From Verrucomicrobiota bacterium (GTDB lineage: Bacteria; Verrucomicrobiota; Verrucomicrobiia; Limisphaerales; SIBE01), in the NCBI GenBank assembly GCA_027623095.1, contig JAQBVM010000005.1:1-53374 (forward strand): a stretch of DNA of 53,374 nucleotides, read 5' to 3'. The notes beneath the pieces were generated by a model, which saw only the letters and a list, made by a program, of their open reading frames with translations, was not told where the DNA came from and did no database searches. Below are positions 18,501 to 27,426 of the stretch, piece after piece. The position numbers were made by a program, and so were the translations under genes. Position 1 is the first letter of the stretch. Each line of letters starts with the position of its first letter.

Positions 18501-18758
18501 TCAACGGCAGGAGGTGCAACCCGCCGCTTTGCCTCCGGCAACGAAACCCGAACCCGATTCCGTTTGAATCAGGAGTTTCGATTGATAATTGAAGGCTGCG
18601 GTGTCTGAGAACAGCATGTTCGGTTTGGAAACGAGCCGCTGCCGGTCCGGACCAACCGAAGCGCAAGCAGGCAACAAGAACGTTAGCGCAATTAAGAGTG
18701 AACACCGCAAAAACAGGCGCCATCGAGCCGCCTCCGCGGCCGGACCCTCATCTGGCAT
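18501..18758 (-). CDS. Small DUF4266-like lipoprotein
   Basis: An 85-residue protein from the ATG at 18758, which has GGAGG just upstream (GGAGGGCG-ATG); an earlier ATG at 18788 has no binding site. A hydrophobic leader ends in the lipobox LLPAC, then ASVGPDRQRLVSKPNMLF and a glycine/cysteine-rich C-terminus ending GCTSCR, the pattern I associate with DUF4266. Those proteins commonly sit beside a thioredoxin-family gene and a barrel protein, as here. Likely anchored in the periplasm by diacylglycerol; the lgt gene lies in the next operon. Biochemical role unknown. Confidence 0.75.
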   Translation of the reverse strand: MPDEGPAAEAARWRLFLRCSLLIALTFLLPACASVGPDRQRLVSKPNMLFSDTAAFNYQSKLLIQTESGSGFVAGGKAAGCTSCR

Positions 18759-18966
18759 CGCCCTCCGCTCTTCGTTTCTACAAATCATTGCAGTCACCAA
18801 TATAGGACTGATGTACGTATTGCAGCAATTATTCCCGATTCCGAGTCGAACTGAGGGCAGAATTCAAAAGGGATTTCAACGGCGAAAATACGCGTCCGGC
18901 AAAGGTCCCAGAGGCAAGCAAGCCTTCAATCAGTGCTAAAAAGCATTATCGCCAGCGGACGGAGGG

Positions 18967-19917
18967 TTATCGAGCGGCATCCTGAAGAGCTTGAAACGCG
19001 GCTAGAAAATCGTCAGGCAAGGGCGCGTTAAAGGTCATGCGCTGTCCTGTATCCGGGTGGGAAAACTTCAAAGTGCGCGCGTGCAGCATGACTCGAGGAA
19101 CGACATAACCGGTTTGCGCCTCGAGCCGTTGTGTCTGCCGGCTGCCGTACAACGAATCGCCAGCCAGCGGATGACCCACGTGTTGAAAATGCACACGGAG
19201 CTGGTGAGTGCGTCCGGTGTGCAGTTCGGCCTCGACATGATCGCAATCGCGCAGACGCCCCAGCAACCGATACGTCGTCCACGCTTCACGCCCTTTTCCG
19301 CCCGTAACAGCCATTCGTTTCCGATGCGACGGATGCCGCGCGATCGCGGCACGTATCTCACCCTCTGGCTTGCGCAAATGGCCGCACACAATCGCTTCGT
19401 AAACTTTCTCCGTTTGCCGCTCGGCAAACTGCTTTGACAAACCCAGATGTGCCGCATCGCTTTTCGCCACGACGAGGCATCCGCTGGTCTCTTTATCGAG
19501 CCGATGCACGATCCCGGGCCGCGCGACGCCGCCAATCCCACTGAGCCGCCCCCGGCAATAATGCAACAGAGCGTTCACGAGCGTGTGTTCTTCGTGACCC
19601 GCCGCCGGATGAACGACCAGCCCAGCCGTTTTGTTCAGCACCAGCAATCCGTCGTCTTCGTAAAGAATATCCAGCGGGATCTCTTCAGGCTTTACGTTGA
19701 GCGATTTCGGCTCGGGCCAGTGCACATCGATTCGCTCGCCATAGACGGGCCGGTGAGACGGTTTGACCGTTCCACCATCCACTCGGATCTCGCCTTGATC
19801 GATTAACCGGCGGATAGTCTCGCGCGACACAGCGGCGAAACGGGATCTGAGAAATGTGTCCAGACGCTGATTCACGTACAGGTCCGTTACGAAAACCGTT
19901 TCGCTTCGCTCTGACAT
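18967..19917 (-). CDS. rluD: RluA/RluD-family 23S rRNA pseudouridine synthase
   Basis: This 316-residue enzyme isomerises uridines in large-subunit rRNA. An N-terminal S4 RNA-binding domain (RLDTFLRSRFAAVSRETIRRLIDQGEIRV) precedes the catalytic domain with HRLDKETSGCLVVAK near residue 132, containing the nucleophilic aspartate. GRTHQLRVHF near 238 is the second signature. I start at the ATG at 19917; upstream codons lie inside lgt. It follows lgt by 17 bp, so both are probably one operon. RluD is the likely ortholog, but RluA-family members are hard to separate by eye. Confidence 0.9.
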   Translation of the reverse strand: MSERSETVFVTDLYVNQRLDTFLRSRFAAVSRETIRRLIDQGEIRVDGGTVKPSHRPVYGERIDVHWPEPKSLNVKPEEIPLDILYEDDGLLVLNKTAGLVVHPAAGHEEHTLVNALLHYCRGRLSGIGGVARPGIVHRLDKETSGCLVVAKSDAAHLGLSKQFAERQTEKVYEAIVCGHLRKPEGEIRAAIARHPSHRKRMAVTGGKGREAWTTYRLLGRLRDCDHVEAELHTGRTHQLRVHFQHVGHPLAGDSLYGSRQTQRLEAQTGYVVPRVMLHARTLKFSHPDTGQRMTFNAPLPDDFLAAFQALQDAAR

Positions 19918-19934
19918 GAATCCTTTGACGTTTT

Positions 19935-20717
19935 CTACCGAGCGGGTTCTTGTTGCTTTTGCTTCCGCCGCTTGAGCGCCAGAAAAAGGGCCACTCCGGC
20001 CACCAGTGTGAGCACGCTGAATATTTGACCAGGTGTAATCACTCCGCCCAGGTAGCGTTTCGGATAGTCTCCACGAAACGATTCGACAACGGCGCGCAGC
20101 ACGGAATATGCGCACAGATAAACCGCAAAGATCTGGCCGTCGAATCGTTTGCGGGGATATAGCCACGCCAATCCGGCATACAAAGTAAAGTTCAGTGCGG
20201 ACTCATAGATTTGCGTTGGATGCACCGCCACACCGGCAGTCCAATGATCCGCCGGGAAACGGACAGCCCAAGGGAGATCAGTCGGGCACCCGTAACAGCA
20301 TCCCGTCATGAGGCAACCGATTCGCCCGAAACCGTGCCCCAATGCAATGCTTGGAGCGAGGCAGTCCGCCATTTTCCAGAGGGGCAGCGCTTTCAATCGA
20401 ACGTAGAGAATGGTCGCAAGGGATGCTCCGGCTAATCCTCCGTAAAAAACAAGCCCGCTGCGGCGAAGCATAAAGACTTCCCAGAACGGTTTTCCTGAGA
20501 ATTCCTCGTTCCAGAAATAAACGACATACCAAATGCGCGCCCCTATGATCGCTCCACCGATCAACCAAGGAGCAAGATCGACAACCGCTTGTCCCGAAAT
20601 TCCGTAGAGACCTGCTCGGCGGCCCGCAGTCCAGAACCCGGCTACGAACGCAAGAGCAGCCAGGATTCCATACCAATAAATGGCGAATCCACCTATTTCG
20701 AAAGCGATGCTATGCAC
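19935..20717 (-). CDS. lgt: Prolipoprotein diacylglyceryl transferase
   Basis: Lgt transfers diacylglycerol from phosphatidylglycerol to the lipobox cysteine of preprolipoproteins at the inner membrane. The 260-residue protein has about seven hydrophobic segments. The Lgt signature is a variant, GRIGCLMTGCCYGCPTDLPW near residue 130 (cysteine-rich where GRIGNFINGELYGRPT is usual). The N-terminal IYWYGILAALAFVAG and YSVLRAVVESFRGD blocks are also typical. It is followed by rluD. The window encodes at least one lipoprotein substrate. Confidence 0.93.
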   Translation of the reverse strand: MHSIAFEIGGFAIYWYGILAALAFVAGFWTAGRRAGLYGISGQAVVDLAPWLIGGAIIGARIWYVVYFWNEEFSGKPFWEVFMLRRSGLVFYGGLAGASLATILYVRLKALPLWKMADCLAPSIALGHGFGRIGCLMTGCCYGCPTDLPWAVRFPADHWTAGVAVHPTQIYESALNFTLYAGLAWLYPRKRFDGQIFAVYLCAYSVLRAVVESFRGDYPKRYLGGVITPGQIFSVLTLVAGVALFLALKRRKQKQQEPAR

Positions 20718-20769
20718 GGTCGGCGGGCAACCTACGAGTCTGCCAGAAGAGTGACAAGCGGGAATACAA

Positions 20770-21807
20770 CTACTTTGCTGTGCCCGGGAGGGATGGAAGC
20801 GGATTCGTCACACCTTGCGCGGGTTTCCCGAGCGGGATTCCTCGAATCCGAGGCGCGCCAGCGACGCCTGGCGGAAGCGGAGGCTCCGAGGAGACGGGAA
20901 GAAGATTAATCAGATTCCTCCAAGTTTGGCGCTCCCGGCCAGACATCGCCTGCCACCGCTCCGCATTGTTCAAGAACTGATCCCGCTCCTCCACACTCAT
21001 ATTGGCGAATTTTTGAAACGACTCGATAAACGCCTCGCGCTGCGCGGCGGGCAATTTGCCAAACCTTTGAAGAGCTTCCTGCATCTGCACGCGTTCCTCC
21101 TCCGACAAAACATTCAGCGTTTTCTCTTTTTCATCGGGCGGGAGTTCAAAGAACTGGTCGAACCTGGCATACATTTTCTGGCGCTCTGCTTTGGGTGTGC
21201 GGCGCCATTTTTGGATTTCCGCCTCAAGAACCCGGCGGCGGTCTTCAGGAAACGTGCTGAGAATCTGCTCTCTCTCGGCGGACGTGCCCGCCTCAAGACG
21301 CGCGAAATAGTGAATTGCGGATTCTTGGTCGAGAACCTCTTTCTGGAATGGCTGCGGCAATAAATCCCAGTGCTGAAGTCGGTCCGCCACGAGTTTCCGA
21401 AGATGCGGCGGAACGGCCTCAAGCTTGCCTGAACGTTCCCCGGGTGAAAGTTTCATCAGCGGCATCAAATAGAATCGAAGCTCCGTCGTTCGCAACCGGC
21501 GTTCCCGATCCGCAGCCGGCATATTTGAGTACTCCGCAATCTTGGCTTTGAGAGCCTCTCGCTTGGATGCCGGTCTGCCTGCCAGAGCCTGTTCACGATC
21601 CAAAGGCGGCATCTCGAGCAACTTCCGGAAGAAATCCAAGGGAGGCAAAAGGGAATCACCCACCTCGGTCAGTTCACTCGAAATGCCCGGCAGATTTTCC
21701 ACGCGGTCGGAAACCGAATCCTGGGCAATTCCCGTGATCGAGCCGAAACACAAGCCCAAGCCAAATCGGCAAATCCATATCATTCGAGAGTGACGTTCGA
21801 GGATCAT
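20770..21807 (-). CDS. Exported DUF3106-type helical protein
   Basis: This 345-residue protein has an N-terminal signal segment and then a long helical region of repeated units such as LPAAQREAFIESFQKFANMSVEERDQFLNNAERWQAM, the DUF3106 pattern of roughly 20-residue repeats with conserved W and RxxFL. The C-terminal 40 residues are proline- and glycine-rich. Its ATG overlaps the stop of the putative anti-sigma gene (ATGA), so it is the third gene of a sigma/anti-sigma operon. In other bacteria DUF3106 proteins also accompany ECF sigma factors; a periplasmic sensing role is plausible but unproven. Confidence 0.8.
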   Translation of the reverse strand: MILERHSRMIWICRFGLGLCFGSITGIAQDSVSDRVENLPGISSELTEVGDSLLPPLDFFRKLLEMPPLDREQALAGRPASKREALKAKIAEYSNMPAADRERRLRTTELRFYLMPLMKLSPGERSGKLEAVPPHLRKLVADRLQHWDLLPQPFQKEVLDQESAIHYFARLEAGTSAEREQILSTFPEDRRRVLEAEIQKWRRTPKAERQKMYARFDQFFELPPDEKEKTLNVLSEEERVQMQEALQRFGKLPAAQREAFIESFQKFANMSVEERDQFLNNAERWQAMSGRERQTWRNLINLLPVSSEPPLPPGVAGAPRIRGIPLGKPAQGVTNPLPSLPGTAK

Positions 21808-22277
21808 TGAAGGGCGGCTAACAACTCCATATCAACTTCCTGAGGCACAAGATTCAATCGCCGGATTGCCTCAAAATTCTCCAGCATTTCAACCGTTGGA
21901 ATACTGGCCACGTGACCGACGGCCGCGACACTCCGCGCCACTTCCTCGCGAACGCCAAGCCGATATTGGTGGTGCGAGAAAATCGCTGCCGCCAAAAACA
22001 AGGATACCACGGCAAATTTATGAGGCCACGAAAACGCCGCCTGCAATGCGCGCCAACGCACCGCCCAATTCGGCGCCCGGCAAATCTCTTCATGCTGAAC
22101 CAACCCGGCCACTTGGGCTGTAAAATTTGAAGAGACCGGAACATCCGGCAGTTCATCAAGCAAGCGGTCGAGCGCCGCGTCCTCAATCGTCTCACTTTCG
22201 CAATGAGCTTCCGATTTGCTCGATACCCGTAGGTCTCGTTTCCGAACTAACCTTTCGTTTTTTCTCGGCCGTTGCAT
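21804..22277 (-). CDS. Putative anti-sigma factor, single-pass membrane protein
   Basis: A 157-residue protein with a charged cytoplasmic N-terminus, an acidic helix DRLLDELPDVPVSSNFTAQV, one transmembrane helix (about residues 88-104, FAVVSLFLAAAIF) and a small periplasmic part. The stretch VSSNFTAQVAGLV resembles anti-sigma proteins that sit behind ECF sigma genes. No zinc HxxxCxxC motif is visible, so it is not a classical ZAS protein. It starts 32 bp after the sigma gene and overlaps the DUF3106 gene. The assignment is mainly from position. Confidence 0.65.
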   Translation of the reverse strand: MQRPRKNERLVRKRDLRVSSKSEAHCESETIEDAALDRLLDELPDVPVSSNFTAQVAGLVQHEEICRAPNWAVRWRALQAAFSWPHKFAVVSLFLAAAIFSHHQYRLGVREEVARSVAAVGHVASIPTVEMLENFEAIRRLNLVPQEVDMELLAALQ

Positions 22278-22309
22278 GGTTCTGTCTCTTTTTAAAACCG
22301 CTATCTTGA

Positions 22310-22930
22310 TTAAGTTGCGGACTCCTTATCCTCGAGCCAAATGCCAGTGCGCAAATAGGGTTTGAGCTTTCGTTTCAGAATTTCCCGTCCGCGATGGATC
22401 AACGACTTTGTGGCAGACAACGAGCATCCAAGGATTTTCGCGATTTCTTCATAGGACATTTCACGCTCCCGAAATAAAAGAATTGCAGTTCGCTGATTTT
22501 CTGGGAGTTCGGACAATGCCGCTTCAATCTTCTCCACCAACTCATTGCGTAAAAGCGCATCCGGCGGCGATGCGGTCGCCGAATCCTGAAACTGGCGAAC
22601 CGGTTGATCCTCATGTTCCGAGGACGTCATTTCCATGGATTCCGCCGGATGGCGCGACCTTCGCCGGATTTCGTTCAAGCAAAGATTGCGCGCAATCGTA
22701 AAAAGCCAGGTCGAGAATTTGGCCGTAACCCGATAACGATCGGCGGCTTTAAAAACCTGCAAAAACACTTGCTGGGCAAGATCCTCAACTTCCGTGGCGT
22801 CCCGGAGAATCCGGTAAAGCAAATTAATAACGGGTTGTTTGTATTTTTCGACGATCCTTTCAAAAGCCACGACGTCGCCCTGCCTCACACGAAGCATTAA
22901 CGCTGCATCAGGATCGAGAGACTCAGACAT
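22310..22930 (-). CDS. ECF RNA polymerase sigma factor (sigma-70 family)
   Basis: A 206-residue ECF sigma factor. Region 2 runs from about residue 14 to 85 with YKQPVINLLYRILRD, DLAQQVFLQVFKAADRY and FSTWLFTIARNLCLNEIRRR. Region 4 runs from about 125 to 185 with LSELPENQRTAILLFREREMSYEEIAKILGCS and the recognition helix LSATKSLIHRGREIL. I start at the ATG at 22930; the upstream TTG is less likely. It leads an operon with a putative anti-sigma factor and a DUF3106 protein, transcribed away from glnD. Many such factors autoregulate, but no promoter motif was identified. Confidence 0.92.
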   Translation of the reverse strand: MSESLDPDAALMLRVRQGDVVAFERIVEKYKQPVINLLYRILRDATEVEDLAQQVFLQVFKAADRYRVTAKFSTWLFTIARNLCLNEIRRRSRHPAESMEMTSSEHEDQPVRQFQDSATASPPDALLRNELVEKIEAALSELPENQRTAILLFREREMSYEEIAKILGCSLSATKSLIHRGREILKRKLKPYLRTGIWLEDKESAT

Positions 22931-23027
22931 CGAATTCCAATCTACCAAACCCGAGCGTCCGGACAAGTTGCATCAGAAATCAGCGTTCTCTTGCTATCTC
23001 GCGGATTCCTCGCCTATCGTGCATTCG

Positions 23028-25802
23028 ATGCTGACCCTTGCGGAGAAAATCGAGAGTGACGCGCTCCTGCGTCTGAGACCCTCTGTGAACCATCATCCGA
23101 GCCAGGAACTCGCTCGATTCAAAAAGTTTCTCAAAGTCGAACGTCACCGCCTACAGATTCTTCACCGTTCCGGAGGCGGCGGACGGTTCATCTGCGAAGG
23201 GCAGGCTGCCGTATTCGATGTTCTTCTCCGGCACATTCTCGAAGCGCTCCAGAACCAGCCGCTAAAGGAACGATCGCAACAAAAGCCGGTCGCGCTCGTG
23301 GCTATCGGCGGTTACGGGCGCGGCGAGCTCAATCCACGCAGCGACATCGATATCATGTTTCTGCACACGAGTCAGTTTACCGCTCGCTCCAAACCGGATC
23401 CGTACTTGACCGCAATCACAGACGGTTTGTTGTACACTCTTTGGGACATCGGCCTGAAAGTTGGTCATTCCGTCCGCACGGTCGAGGACTGCGTCCAGGT
23501 TGCGACCGGCGATATGCTTTCGCAAACCTCATTGATTGAAGCGCGATTAATCGCCGGCGACCGGCAATTGTTTGAACGAATGCAGACCGTCGTGCTGGCG
23601 AAGTGCGTTCGTGACCGCGAGCAGAGCTATATTGCGGCGCGCATCGCAGATCAGGAGGCCCGTCGAGCGAAACACGGGAACTCCGCCTGCATGCTGGAGC
23701 CGAATATCAAGAACGGGTGTGGCGGATTGCGGGATTACCAGAACCTGCTCTGGATGGCTCACTTCAAATATCGCGCCCGTTCTCTGGAGGAATTAGAGCG
23801 GAGAGAAATGGTCAGCACGGCGGAACGCAAACAATTGGATGCGGCTTACGACTATCTGCTCCGGGTTCGAAACGAGCTGCACTATCAAACCGATCGCCCT
23901 CTGGACGCGGTGCCCAAAAGCCTTCAACCGACGATCGCCTTTCAACTCGGGCATACGCACCGCTCCCCCCATGTTCGCCTGGAACACTTCATGCGCCAAG
24001 TGTACACGCACATGCGGAATATCCACCTGATTACACGCACCGTCGAGCGCCGGCTCGCCCTTCTGCCCGCGCCGAAGCGCCTTCCCTCCTTGCGCAGAAT
24101 CATTCAAACGACCCGGAGGCGCACTTCTCAACAGCTCGTGGACGGGTTTAAATTCTTCGATGGCGAAATCCTGGCAGCGACCCCTCAGCCGTTCGTGGAT
24201 GATCCGACACGATTGATGCGTCTATTTCTCCACGCTCAACAAAGGGGACTGCGCCTGCACCCCGACCTGGAACAACTGGTGCGAAACCGCCTCAATCTTG
24301 TGGATCGATCGTTTCTGCGGAATCCACATATTCGCGAGACGTTTCTCGAAATCTTGAATCAAAGAGGAAGCGTCGCACCGGTACTAAGGTCGATGCACGA
24401 AGTCGGTCTGTTAGGGAAATACCTGCCGGAATTCGGACGCCTTACCTGCCTCGTACAGCACGAGTTCTATCACCGCTACACCACGGACGAACACACATTG
24501 GTTTGCATCGAGAAACTCGACCGAATCTCAACGGCCGCAGAGCCGCCCTTCGGAGATTACAAAGACATTTTTCATCGCGTCGAGCGCCCTTCGATTCTTT
24601 ACCTCGCATTGCTTCTCCACGATGCCGGGAAGACGGAGGCTTCGGGCGACCACTCTAAAACCGGAAGCCGGCTCGCAAAACGAGTCGCGAAACGATTGGA
24701 ATTGGATGAGCCCGCGACGCGCCTGTTGTGCGCGTTGATTGAACACCATCTGCTAATGGTGCAGATATCGCAGCGCCGTGATTTGGACGATTCTTCGGTT
24801 ATTCAAAACTTCGCCGTCACGGTAGGATCCACGGATCTGCTTGACATGCTCACCCTGCACACATTTTCCGATTCGCAGGGCACCAGTCCAGACCTCTGGA
24901 ACGGCTTCAAGAACTCGCTCCTTCTCACGCTCCACCATCACACATTGCGACAGCTCACGGGCGGGCCGGAATCTCTTCGAGCCGACGCCAAACACAAGGC
25001 TTTTTTGCTGGAGGAAGTCCGCTCTCAGCTTTCCAAAGATTTCCCGGACGACGAAACGATCGCACATTTCGACTACCTGCCCCAACGATATTTTGAGGCT
25101 CAATCAGCCGCAGAGATTGTCTCCGACCTCGATCTCGTGCATCGATTCATGGGGCAGTTGGTTCGCGAACACGAAAAAGCCCTCGAACCCGTGGTTGCGT
25201 GGCGGAACGAACCCGACCGCGGCTACAGCATTGTCCATATCTGCACCTGGGACCGGGCGGGCCTCTTCAGCAAGATCGCCGGATGCGTCACGGCCTCCGG
25301 CTTGAACATTCTGAATGCTCAAATCTACACCAGGTCCGATGGGATCATTCTTGACCGTTTGTTCGTCGCCGATGCGCGCACCGGCCTTCTCGCGAAATCG
25401 GACGAGCGCGACAAGTTCGAACGTCATCTGCGGATCGCGCTAACCGCTTCGGTCAAGATTGAGGACTTGTTCGACGGCAAGAAACCGGCTTCGTCGGTGT
25501 ACAAATCTCTAGACGAGGATATCATCGAAACAAAAATCCGATTCGACAACGAAACCTCGGATTCCTATACCATCATCGAGGTTGAGGCGGAGGATCGCGT
25601 CGGACTTCTTTACTCGGTTTCCCGGAAGCTGTTTGAGTTGGATCTGGATATTGCCTTGGCAAAAATCTCAACGGAAATGGGCGCCGCAATCGACACATTT
25701 TACGTGTGCCAAGCAGACGGAGGAAAGGTGCCTTCGCAGAAGCGCCTGGATTTCATTGCGGGCAAGCTTCGGACCGCCATATCGGCACTTCGTTCCGTTT
25801 GA
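23028..25802 (+). CDS. glnD: Bifunctional uridylyltransferase / uridylyl-removing enzyme (PII sensor)
   Basis: GlnD uridylylates PII proteins under nitrogen limitation and removes UMP when glutamine is high. The 924-residue protein has a nucleotidyltransferase motif GGYGRGELNPRSDIDI near residue 86 (DxD metal site), a central HD domain with LLLHDAGK near 528, and two C-terminal ACT domains (around VHICTWDRAGLFSKIAG near 740 and IIEVEAEDRVGLLYSVSRK near 850). I start at the ATG at 23028; the frame is open further up but overlaps the divergent sigma gene. No glnB or amtB gene is in the window. Confidence 0.95.
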   Translation: MLTLAEKIESDALLRLRPSVNHHPSQELARFKKFLKVERHRLQILHRSGGGGRFICEGQAAVFDVLLRHILEALQNQPLKERSQQKPVALVAIGGYGRGELNPRSDIDIMFLHTSQFTARSKPDPYLTAITDGLLYTLWDIGLKVGHSVRTVEDCVQVATGDMLSQTSLIEARLIAGDRQLFERMQTVVLAKCVRDREQSYIAARIADQEARRAKHGNSACMLEPNIKNGCGGLRDYQNLLWMAHFKYRARSLEELERREMVSTAERKQLDAAYDYLLRVRNELHYQTDRPLDAVPKSLQPTIAFQLGHTHRSPHVRLEHFMRQVYTHMRNIHLITRTVERRLALLPAPKRLPSLRRIIQTTRRRTSQQLVDGFKFFDGEILAATPQPFVDDPTRLMRLFLHAQQRGLRLHPDLEQLVRNRLNLVDRSFLRNPHIRETFLEILNQRGSVAPVLRSMHEVGLLGKYLPEFGRLTCLVQHEFYHRYTTDEHTLVCIEKLDRISTAAEPPFGDYKDIFHRVERPSILYLALLLHDAGKTEASGDHSKTGSRLAKRVAKRLELDEPATRLLCALIEHHLLMVQISQRRDLDDSSVIQNFAVTVGSTDLLDMLTLHTFSDSQGTSPDLWNGFKNSLLLTLHHHTLRQLTGGPESLRADAKHKAFLLEEVRSQLSKDFPDDETIAHFDYLPQRYFEAQSAAEIVSDLDLVHRFMGQLVREHEKALEPVVAWRNEPDRGYSIVHICTWDRAGLFSKIAGCVTASGLNILNAQIYTRSDGIILDRLFVADARTGLLAKSDERDKFERHLRIALTASVKIEDLFDGKKPASSVYKSLDEDIIETKIRFDNETSDSYTIIEVEAEDRVGLLYSVSRKLFELDLDIALAKISTEMGAAIDTFYVCQADGGKVPSQKRLDFIAGKLRTAISALRSV

Positions 25803-25841
25803 ACACGGCCAGGAAACCACTACCACCGAAGAAGAACCGAA

Positions 25842-26414
25842 GTGATCGAAACGCGGCGCATTGACAACATTTCCCTCGTCGGCTTCATGGGAACGGGGAA
25901 GACGTCCGTCGGGCATCATCTCGCTGCCATGCTGCGTTTTCGCTTTTTGGACACAGACGAACTCATTGAACGGCGGGCCGGCAAACGCATCAGCACGATT
26001 TTCTCCGAGGACGGAGAACCGGCCTTCCGAAAACTTGAGGCCGAAGTCGTCGAAGAATTAGGCTCCTGGAAGCACACGATCATTTCGACAGGCGGCGGAT
26101 TGGTGACGCATTCTGACAACATGCCTCGGCTCAAAACACGCTCTTTGGTGGTCTGTCTCTGGGCCTCGCCGAATGTAATCTGGAAACGCGTCCGTCTTCA
26201 ATCAAACCGCCCGCTCCTAAACACACCTGACCCGCTCGCTCGAATCACTGAATTGCTCGCGGAACGCGAACCTTTCTACAGGCAATCGGATATTCTCATG
26301 AACACGGAAGTTCGATCGGTGAAACAGATGGCGCATCAAGTCGCCCTTCAATTCAGAATGATTCAATCGAAGCAACCCAATCGTGAAGGCGAAGATTCAC
26401 AAACGAGCGATTGA
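25842..26414 (+). CDS. aroK: Shikimate kinase
   Basis: AroK phosphorylates shikimate in the chorismate pathway. The 190-residue protein has the P-loop GFMGTGKTSVG near residue 14, DTDELIERRAG with the shikimate-binding Asp near 37, a FRKLEAEVV block and the STGGGLV motif near 85, and the lid arginine in RPLLNTPDP. It starts at GTG 25842, 39 bp after glnD. Its end overlaps the start of queG by 32 bp in another frame. Its product pathway supplies chorismate to the PabB encoded earlier in the window. Confidence 0.94.
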   Translation: MIETRRIDNISLVGFMGTGKTSVGHHLAAMLRFRFLDTDELIERRAGKRISTIFSEDGEPAFRKLEAEVVEELGSWKHTIISTGGGLVTHSDNMPRLKTRSLVVCLWASPNVIWKRVRLQSNRPLLNTPDPLARITELLAEREPFYRQSDILMNTEVRSVKQMAHQVALQFRMIQSKQPNREGEDSQTSD

Positions 26415-27417
26415 GCTTGGATTCGATCTTTGCCGAATTGCACCCGCGGCCAAGCCAGTCCACGCCGCGGAATTCAGCCGATGGCTTGACGCAAACCGGC
26501 ACGGGGACATGGCTTATCTAAAGCGAACAAGCGAGAAACGGACGGACCCCCAACTCGTGTTGGCCGACGCGAAAAGCATCATTGCTCTGGGAGTCAGCTA
26601 CGCCACTCAAGAGCCTCAGGGGCAACCCAAAGAGAAAACGCCTGCGGGTGCCGTGGCGCGCTACGCGACTTTCCGAGATTACCATGACGTGATCGGGGCC
26701 AACCTCAAGAAGCTGGCCGATTACACAATCGAACTCGGCGGTTCCCAGACACGATCGCTCGGTTACGTGGACACAGGCCCCATTTTGGAACGGGATGTTG
26801 CGCAGCGTTCGGGTCTCGGATTCATTGGCAAGCACACAAACTTGATCAGCAGACAGTTTGGAAACTGGATCTTCCTTGCGGAAATTATCACCACCCTGGA
26901 TTTGGAGCCTGACGTTGCAGAGATAAATCGATGCGGCTCCTGTACGAAGTGCCTCTCGGCATGTCCCACAAACGCCTTTGTCGCCCCATTCGAATTGGAC
27001 GCGCGGCGCTGCATCTCCTACTTGACGATCGAGCTAAAAGGATCGATTCCAGTCGAGCTCCGGCCAGCGATCGGGAACCGGATTTTCGGCTGCGACGATT
27101 GCCTCGAGGTCTGTCCGTGGAACCGATTCGCGCGCGAAGGAAGAATGATGCGAGAATATAGGCTTCCGGATTTCCGAAAACCGAACCTCGTGGAACTTCT
27201 GAACCTGGACGCCGCAGGGTTTAAGAAACGCTTTTCCGGCACGCCGATCATCCGAGCCAAACGGCGAGGTTTGCTCAGAAACGTCGCTGTGGCATTAGGT
27301 AATTCAGGAGACGCAGCCTCGCTTCCAGCTTTGGAAAAGGCCACCTCCGACGTGGAACCACTCGTTGCGGAACACGCGGCTTGGGCGATTCAGCAGATTG
27401 AAGCCCGGCGGAAATGA
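26383..27417 (+). CDS. queG: Epoxyqueuosine reductase
   Basis: QueG reduces epoxyqueuosine to queuosine in tRNA, the last step of queuosine synthesis, using cobalamin and two 4Fe-4S clusters. The 344-residue protein has the N-terminal DUF1730 region (GDMAYLKRTSEKRTDP), the conserved YVDTGPILERDVAQRSGLGFIGK near 125, the cluster motifs CGSCTKCLSACPTNAF near 185 and CDDCLEVCPWNRFA near 238, and a C-terminal HEAT-like repeat. It starts at GTG 26383 inside the end of aroK. It converges with the respiratory operon 9 bp later. Confidence 0.94.
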   Translation: MKAKIHKRAIELGFDLCRIAPAAKPVHAAEFSRWLDANRHGDMAYLKRTSEKRTDPQLVLADAKSIIALGVSYATQEPQGQPKEKTPAGAVARYATFRDYHDVIGANLKKLADYTIELGGSQTRSLGYVDTGPILERDVAQRSGLGFIGKHTNLISRQFGNWIFLAEIITTLDLEPDVAEINRCGSCTKCLSACPTNAFVAPFELDARRCISYLTIELKGSIPVELRPAIGNRIFGCDDCLEVCPWNRFAREGRMMREYRLPDFRKPNLVELLNLDAAGFKKRFSGTPIIRAKRRGLLRNVAVALGNSGDAASLPALEKATSDVEPLVAEHAAWAIQQIEARRK

Positions 27418-27426
27418 GAACGACGG

